A stretch of DNA of 64,000 nucleotides from Bacteroidales bacterium. Its GTDB lineage: Bacteria; Bacillota; Clostridia; Lachnospirales; Lachnospiraceae. The stretch lies in contig JAMPFJ010000003.1 in assembly GCA_023664535.1 (NCBI GenBank), positions 42,320-106,319 on the forward strand, written 5' to 3'. The translations under genes and the position numbers were made by a program. The notes beneath the pieces were generated by a model that saw nothing but the letters and a program-made list of their open reading frames with translations, was not told the DNA's origin and searched no databases. The first letter of the stretch is position 1. Every line of letters begins with the position of its first letter. This document shows positions 61,270 through 64,000 of this stretch, piece by piece.

Positions 61270-61477
61270 AATCTGTTCTCCTTAAACAATTATTCTTTTC
61301 CCGTTTACGGGTAATCTTGGGTAAGACACCGAAACAACTGACCTGCCCATATTATCTTATCGACAGCAAACCAATCATCAGCCTGCTTTTTCAAAGATAG
61401 CTATATTCACGTCAGAAGTCTCGGTTTTGCCTTATCACAATCCTATATAGTATACCATAATTAGAATCTTTTGAAAA
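61270..61477 (-). promoter_or_regulatory. pnp promoter and long 5' leader
   Basis: TATACT at 61449-61454, weak TTTTCA at 61472-61477. Leader of about 170 bases with a stem CCCGTaaaCGGG near the ATG. No rpsO or other gene is seen. Leaders of pnp often mediate autoregulation. Confidence 0.45.
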
Positions 61478-61516
61478 GGGAAAAATATCCAGAAAAATAC
61501 CGCCGGCATTCCCCTT

Positions 61517-61717
61517 TTATGCACTCTCCTCTGAATTTCTTTTAATCTCGGAAGCAACATCCATAATCTTTGCCGCTGTCGCCAAGTCATCTTTAAATAA
61601 TGTCGTAATACTCCCCACGCTCCTGAAAGGCTCCTTGGTCAAAACCGCCTTATCTTCCAGATTCCCATTTGCAGCAATATAATCCTCGTATAAAATAATT
61701 TTTTCAAAAAAAGAAAC
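61517..61717 (-). pseudogene. Start-less open frame after the cupin gene
   Basis: 67 codons in the same frame as the cupin tail, immediately past its TAA. It contains EDKAVLTKEPFRSVGS and DLATAAKIMDVASEIKRNSEES. No ATG or GTG with a ribosome-binding site exists. Reads like the C-terminal piece of a lost or fused gene; not recognised. Confidence 0.45.
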
Positions 61718-62048
61718 TTATCTCTCCACCACCACTGTCAGCATTACCAAATCTTCATTTACGGTATTGGCAATACTGTGTTCAGACCCCTTTTTGCACA
61801 CATGGCAGTCCCCCCGCTGTGAACAGTTCTTCCTCCCCATCACAGACTGCTTTGCCCGTACCTGAAATAATATAGTTAATGTCATCACTTGTAGTGTGCC
61901 TGTGCAGCCCAATGGAACCGCCTGCATGGATTTTACAGGGAATAATTTTTCCACCGGCATCCATAAACATCTTCGCAGACATTTCCCCTGTCCCGCCATT
62001 CATTCCGGGCATTGTTTTCTCCTGCTGCCTATTAAAGTTTATCAGCAT
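61718..62048 (-). pseudogene. Cupin-domain gene split by a one-base insertion
   Basis: The first frame (from ATG 62048, AGGAGG upstream) reads MLINFNRQQEKTMPG...GGSIGLHRHTTSDDINYIISGTGKAVCDGEEELFTAG. In the +1 frame the rest follows: GDCHVCKKGSEHSIANTVNEDLVMLTVVVER. Joined, it is an ordinary one-domain cupin (His-rich metal site HRH and the later H). A G tract of six instead of five bases at the joint is the cause. It may be a mutation, phase variation or a sequencing error. Confidence 0.8.
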
Positions 62049-62103
62049 AGTGTTTCCCTCCTCAAAATATGATTTACAAAAATCCCATATTTACGAAATT
62101 CTC

Positions 62104-62463
62104 TTACACTGCCCTCCAAAGCATGACCCCCTCCTTGCGTATATTCCTGTAAAATGGCAATATATCATTCCACTTTTCAAACTGCTCCTTTACAATATCC
62201 ACTATTGATAATACACAGTCATGACTAAAATCAAATTCTGCACTCCAGTCAATGAGCAATCTCTTCTCATCATCTTTCATCTCAGAATACAAAATCAAGG
62301 CAATATCAATATCACTTTCCATACTTTGCTCTCCTCTTACCACAGAACCATATAGAATAATCTGATCTATATTTCCTTGAAATATTTCCAAAACCCCTCT
62401 TACAACATCATTTTCAATATCCTTTTCTATCAGTTCAGTTTTCCTCCTGCTCTCGAAGCGCAT
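62104..62463 (-). CDS. MNT-type nucleotidyltransferase, solo
   Basis: 119 residues with the minimal nucleotidyltransferase motif YGSVVRGEQSMESDIDIAL (GSxxRG, SDxD). In MntA/HepT toxin-antitoxin pairs such a protein is the antitoxin that AMPylates a HEPN toxin; here no HEPN gene is next to it. Beyond it on the minus strand is the broken cupin. May be an orphan antitoxin. No strong ribosome-binding site precedes the ATG. Confidence 0.78.
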   Translation of the reverse strand: MRFESRRKTELIEKDIENDVVRGVLEIFQGNIDQIILYGSVVRGEQSMESDIDIALILYSEMKDDEKRLLIDWSAEFDFSHDCVLSIVDIVKEQFEKWNDILPFYRNIRKEGVMLWRAV

Positions 62464-62542
62464 TTCTTAATTATATCCTTACTTTCCTTGCAGTTACTCT
62501 TCGTTTCAATTTTGCAACCATCCCAACAACCCCAAGTCACCC

Positions 62543-62571
62543 TTGTGTACGGAACAAATGTTTGTTATAAT
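62543..62571 (+). promoter_or_regulatory. Toxin promoter, type I TA locus 2
   Basis: TTGTGT (62543-62548), 17-base spacer, TATAAT (62566-62571). Start near 62578. The 106-base leader can form several hairpins (CTACC/GGTAG, CGGAGG/CCTCCG, TCCAT/ATGGA). Confidence 0.8.
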
Positions 62572-62683
62572 AGATATGGTGCTACCCTACTCGGTAGGCG
62601 GTTAGGCTTCTCCGGAGGACTGTGACCTCCGTTTACATAGAAATCCATTCATATGGAAATCTGAGTACAGGAGGATTTTACCA

Positions 62684-62785
62684 ATGTTAACCATTGAAAG
62701 CCTTATTACAGTTATCAGCTTATGCATTAGCTGTTTCGGTCTTGGTTATACCATTGGTCGAAATAGCAATTCACATAAAAAATAA
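62684..62785 (+). CDS. Type I toxin-like membrane peptide, 33 residues
   Basis: Starts MLTIESLITVISLCISC, continues FGLGYTIGRN and ends with a polar, basic tail. It has one membrane helix (about 4-25), GGAGG 11 bases upstream, a strong promoter and a terminator hairpin starting inside the stop codon. A convergent promoter on the other strand makes a probable antisense RNA. It has no sequence similarity to the locus 1 peptide beyond being a short membrane helix with a basic tail. Family not recognised by me. Confidence 0.78.
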   Translation: MLTIESLITVISLCISCFGLGYTIGRNSNSHKK

Positions 62786-62819
62786 CCGCCTTCAGCCTAA
62801 ATAAGAGCGGTTATTTTTT
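62775..62819. terminator. Bidirectional terminator, type I TA locus 2
   Basis: Stem AATAACCGC/GCGGTTATT (62781-62789 with 62807-62815). Plus strand continues TTTTTTA; minus strand continues ATTTTTTATG. Confidence 0.85.
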
Positions 62820-62861
62820 ACCAATATATCTGGGCTAACCGTCTATCGGTAGCACCTTCCT
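62775..62861 (-). ncRNA. Putative antisense antitoxin RNA, locus 2
   Basis: From the promoter at 62868-62896 to the bidirectional terminator, roughly 85 nt with no open frame. Overlaps the toxin mRNA 3' end. Its 5' part GGTGCTACCGATAGACGGTT resembles the toxin mRNA 5' end GGTGCTACC...CGGTTAG. Ends are estimates. Confidence 0.72.
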
Positions 62862-62867
62862 GTTTGT

Positions 62868-62896
62868 ATAATAACATTCTGCTCTATTCCTGTCAA
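62868..62896 (-). promoter_or_regulatory. Antisense RNA promoter, locus 2
   Basis: Minus strand TTGACA (62891-62896), 17-base spacer, TATTAT (62868-62873); no gene follows. Confidence 0.82.
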
Positions 62897-63042
62897 GGCT
62901 CCATATTCTATTATCACAATACATTTCTACCTTATTGGTTATATTCAACACGGCAGTTCTTCATCCCCACAAATCTGAATTGATGAGATTTTCTAAACAC
63001 TCCAATTGCTATTTCCATACCCCTATAATATTTTTAGCCATA

Positions 63043-63675
63043 TCATTTTTCCCTGCTTTCCTCTGACAGTTTTTCGGTTGTATATGTCGAATAACCCTCA
63101 TAAAAATAACTGTTATCGATGCCTTTCATATAAACTTCCCTATCCTCTATTTTATCTGTCAATGCCTCTCTTAACAAACATTTTATTTCAATATCCTTAA
63201 TCGGACTTCTCTCCATCGCCAGCAAATAATCATTTTTGTCAATCCTACTCCAGTCTACCACCATATTAAGCTCTTTCCTTAAAATCATATCTAACCAAAT
63301 TCTTATGCTTCGACCATTTCCCTCACGGAACGGATGAGCAATATTCATCTCAACATATTTCTCGACAATTTCGTCAAACGTTGACTGGGGCATTTTCTCA
63401 ATATTTTCAAGTGCAGCATGCAAATACATGACAGGTGCAAATCTAAAATTCCCCTTTGACAAATTAACTTCTCTTACCTTACCCGCAAAATCATAAATTT
63501 CTTCAAAGAGAAATTGGTGAATTTTTAATAAGCTCTCTAGCGTACCTGCTTTTAAGGTATACAGATAGCCATTTTCAAAAAGCAACATCGCCTTTTTCTT
63601 ACTTATTTTTTCCTCTTCACGAGCAAGCTCTGCCGGATTCGTTATGTTAAGCCTATTCTCAAGAATCATGACCAT
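63043..63675 (-). CDS. Fic-domain protein with C-terminal inhibitory motif (class III-like)
   Basis: 210 residues. Active site HPFREGNGRSIR (HPFx[D/E]GNGR, about 114-125) with the catalytic His. Near the C-terminus SYFYEG (about 189-194) matches the inhibitory SxxxE[G/N] motif of class III Fic proteins such as NmFic, where the Glu blocks ATP binding. Likely an AMP-transferase with autoinhibition; target unknown. ATG at 63675 (MVMILEN) has GGAG; an ATG six bases later is also possible. Confidence 0.85.
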   Translation of the reverse strand: MVMILENRLNITNPAELAREEEKISKKKAMLLFENGYLYTLKAGTLESLLKIHQFLFEEIYDFAGKVREVNLSKGNFRFAPVMYLHAALENIEKMPQSTFDEIVEKYVEMNIAHPFREGNGRSIRIWLDMILRKELNMVVDWSRIDKNDYLLAMERSPIKDIEIKCLLREALTDKIEDREVYMKGIDNSYFYEGYSTYTTEKLSEESREK

Positions 63676-63751
63676 CTTTCCTTTCTCCAAAATGCAGCTT
63701 CCTTCTCAGTTCATGCAGCCTTATTTCCACTTAAACTAACCACGTCATCAC

Positions 63752-63765
63752 ATATGATATCATAT
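63752..63765. promoter_or_regulatory. 14-bp palindrome upstream of the fic gene
   Basis: ATATGATATCATAT, perfectly symmetric, about 80 bases before the fic start. It may be an operator; AT-rich palindromes also occur by chance. Confidence 0.35.
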
Positions 63766-63806
63766 AGCGGGAAAAAAACAAAGTATATATTTCCTGAGAA
63801 TAAAAA

Positions 63807-64000
63807 TTCCGCCATGCAACCTTGATTCCGCTTCGCTCCATCTGCTCTGCATACCTTCCTGCTAAATTCGGCTCCGCCTCATTAAGCATACAGGTATCGG
63901 TCACGGGCTTCTCTTCCGCCATGCAACCTCGTTTCCGCTTCGCTTCATCTGCTCTGCATACCTTCCTGCTAAATTCGGCTCCGCCTCATTAAGCATACAG
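63807..64000 (-). repeat. Tandem repeat of an 87-bp unit, cut by window end
   Basis: Two copies (63807-63893 and 63914-64000) differ at about three positions and are separated by 20 bases (period 107). They could encode repeated CMLNEAEPNLAGRYAEQ on the minus strand, but no start or ribosome-binding site supports a gene. The run continues beyond 64000. The 63676-64000 stretch holds no other gene. Confidence 0.9.

Noticed and set aside
63731..63922. 63-codon frame over the right-end repeat
   Set aside because: No ribosome-binding site, and the sequence is mostly repeat; better explained as non-coding repeat DNA.

Overview
The window looks like chromosomal DNA of an anaerobic, Gram-positive Firmicute of the class Clostridia, most like Lachnospiraceae. 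Evidence: an IspH protein fused to ribosomal protein S1, a Na+-pumping biotin decarboxylase operon, YlxM/Ffh and RimP-NusA-YlxR-YlxQ-InfB gene orders, strong AGGAGG ribosome-binding sites, TTGACA-17-TATAAT promoters, a class B sortase and moderate GC. Almost all genes lie on the minus strand, as expected for one replication arm. The species call is inference; no 16S rRNA gene is present.

Region by region (minus strand unless stated). 1-3.7 kb: ylxM-ffh-rpsP-khpA-rimM-trmD, protein targeting and ribosome/tRNA maturation. 3.8-12.4 kb: rimP-nusA-ylxR-ylxQ-infB-rbfA-nrnA-truB-ribF, with a repeat-expanded IF-2 N-terminus and an acidic NusA tail. 12.6-15.6 kb: sugar kinase, rpmF-yceD and ackA. 15.7-24.4 kb: mutY, a small zinc-finger membrane protein, polA, coaE, a long FtsA-like protein and a membrane GGDEF protein. 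24.5-27.5 kb: a plus-strand regulator, then a 2-kb islet between 74-bp direct repeats, one of them abutting a tRNA-Leu gene. The islet carries a secreted barnase-type RNase with barstar immunity and a small type I toxin-antitoxin locus. 27.5-42.5 kb: sortase, Nudix, a SEDS/PBP pair, U32, zapA, ruvAB, yprB (+), cheR, ispH-rpsA, cmk and a flavoprotein. 42.5-48 kb: a decayed barstar copy and a biotin-dependent decarboxylase operon. 48-61 kb: pgsA, rimO, folD, fhs, ftsK, tepA, yuiD, a GH94 phosphorylase and pnp. 61.5-64 kb: an accessory zone with a frameshifted cupin gene, a lone MNT nucleotidyltransferase, a second type I toxin-antitoxin locus, a Fic protein and a tandem repeat running off the window.

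Most of the window is housekeeping: translation, DNA repair, cell envelope, C1 metabolism and Na+ bioenergetics. The novelty is in two places. One is the tRNA-Leu islet, with its barnase/barstar pair and the barstar scar 17 kb away. The other is a pair of type I toxin-antitoxin loci about 36 kb apart. They encode unrelated short membrane peptides but share one layout: convergent promoters, transcript 5' ends that are inverted repeats of each other, and a bidirectional terminator between them. All functions are inferred by reading motifs; no database search was run.
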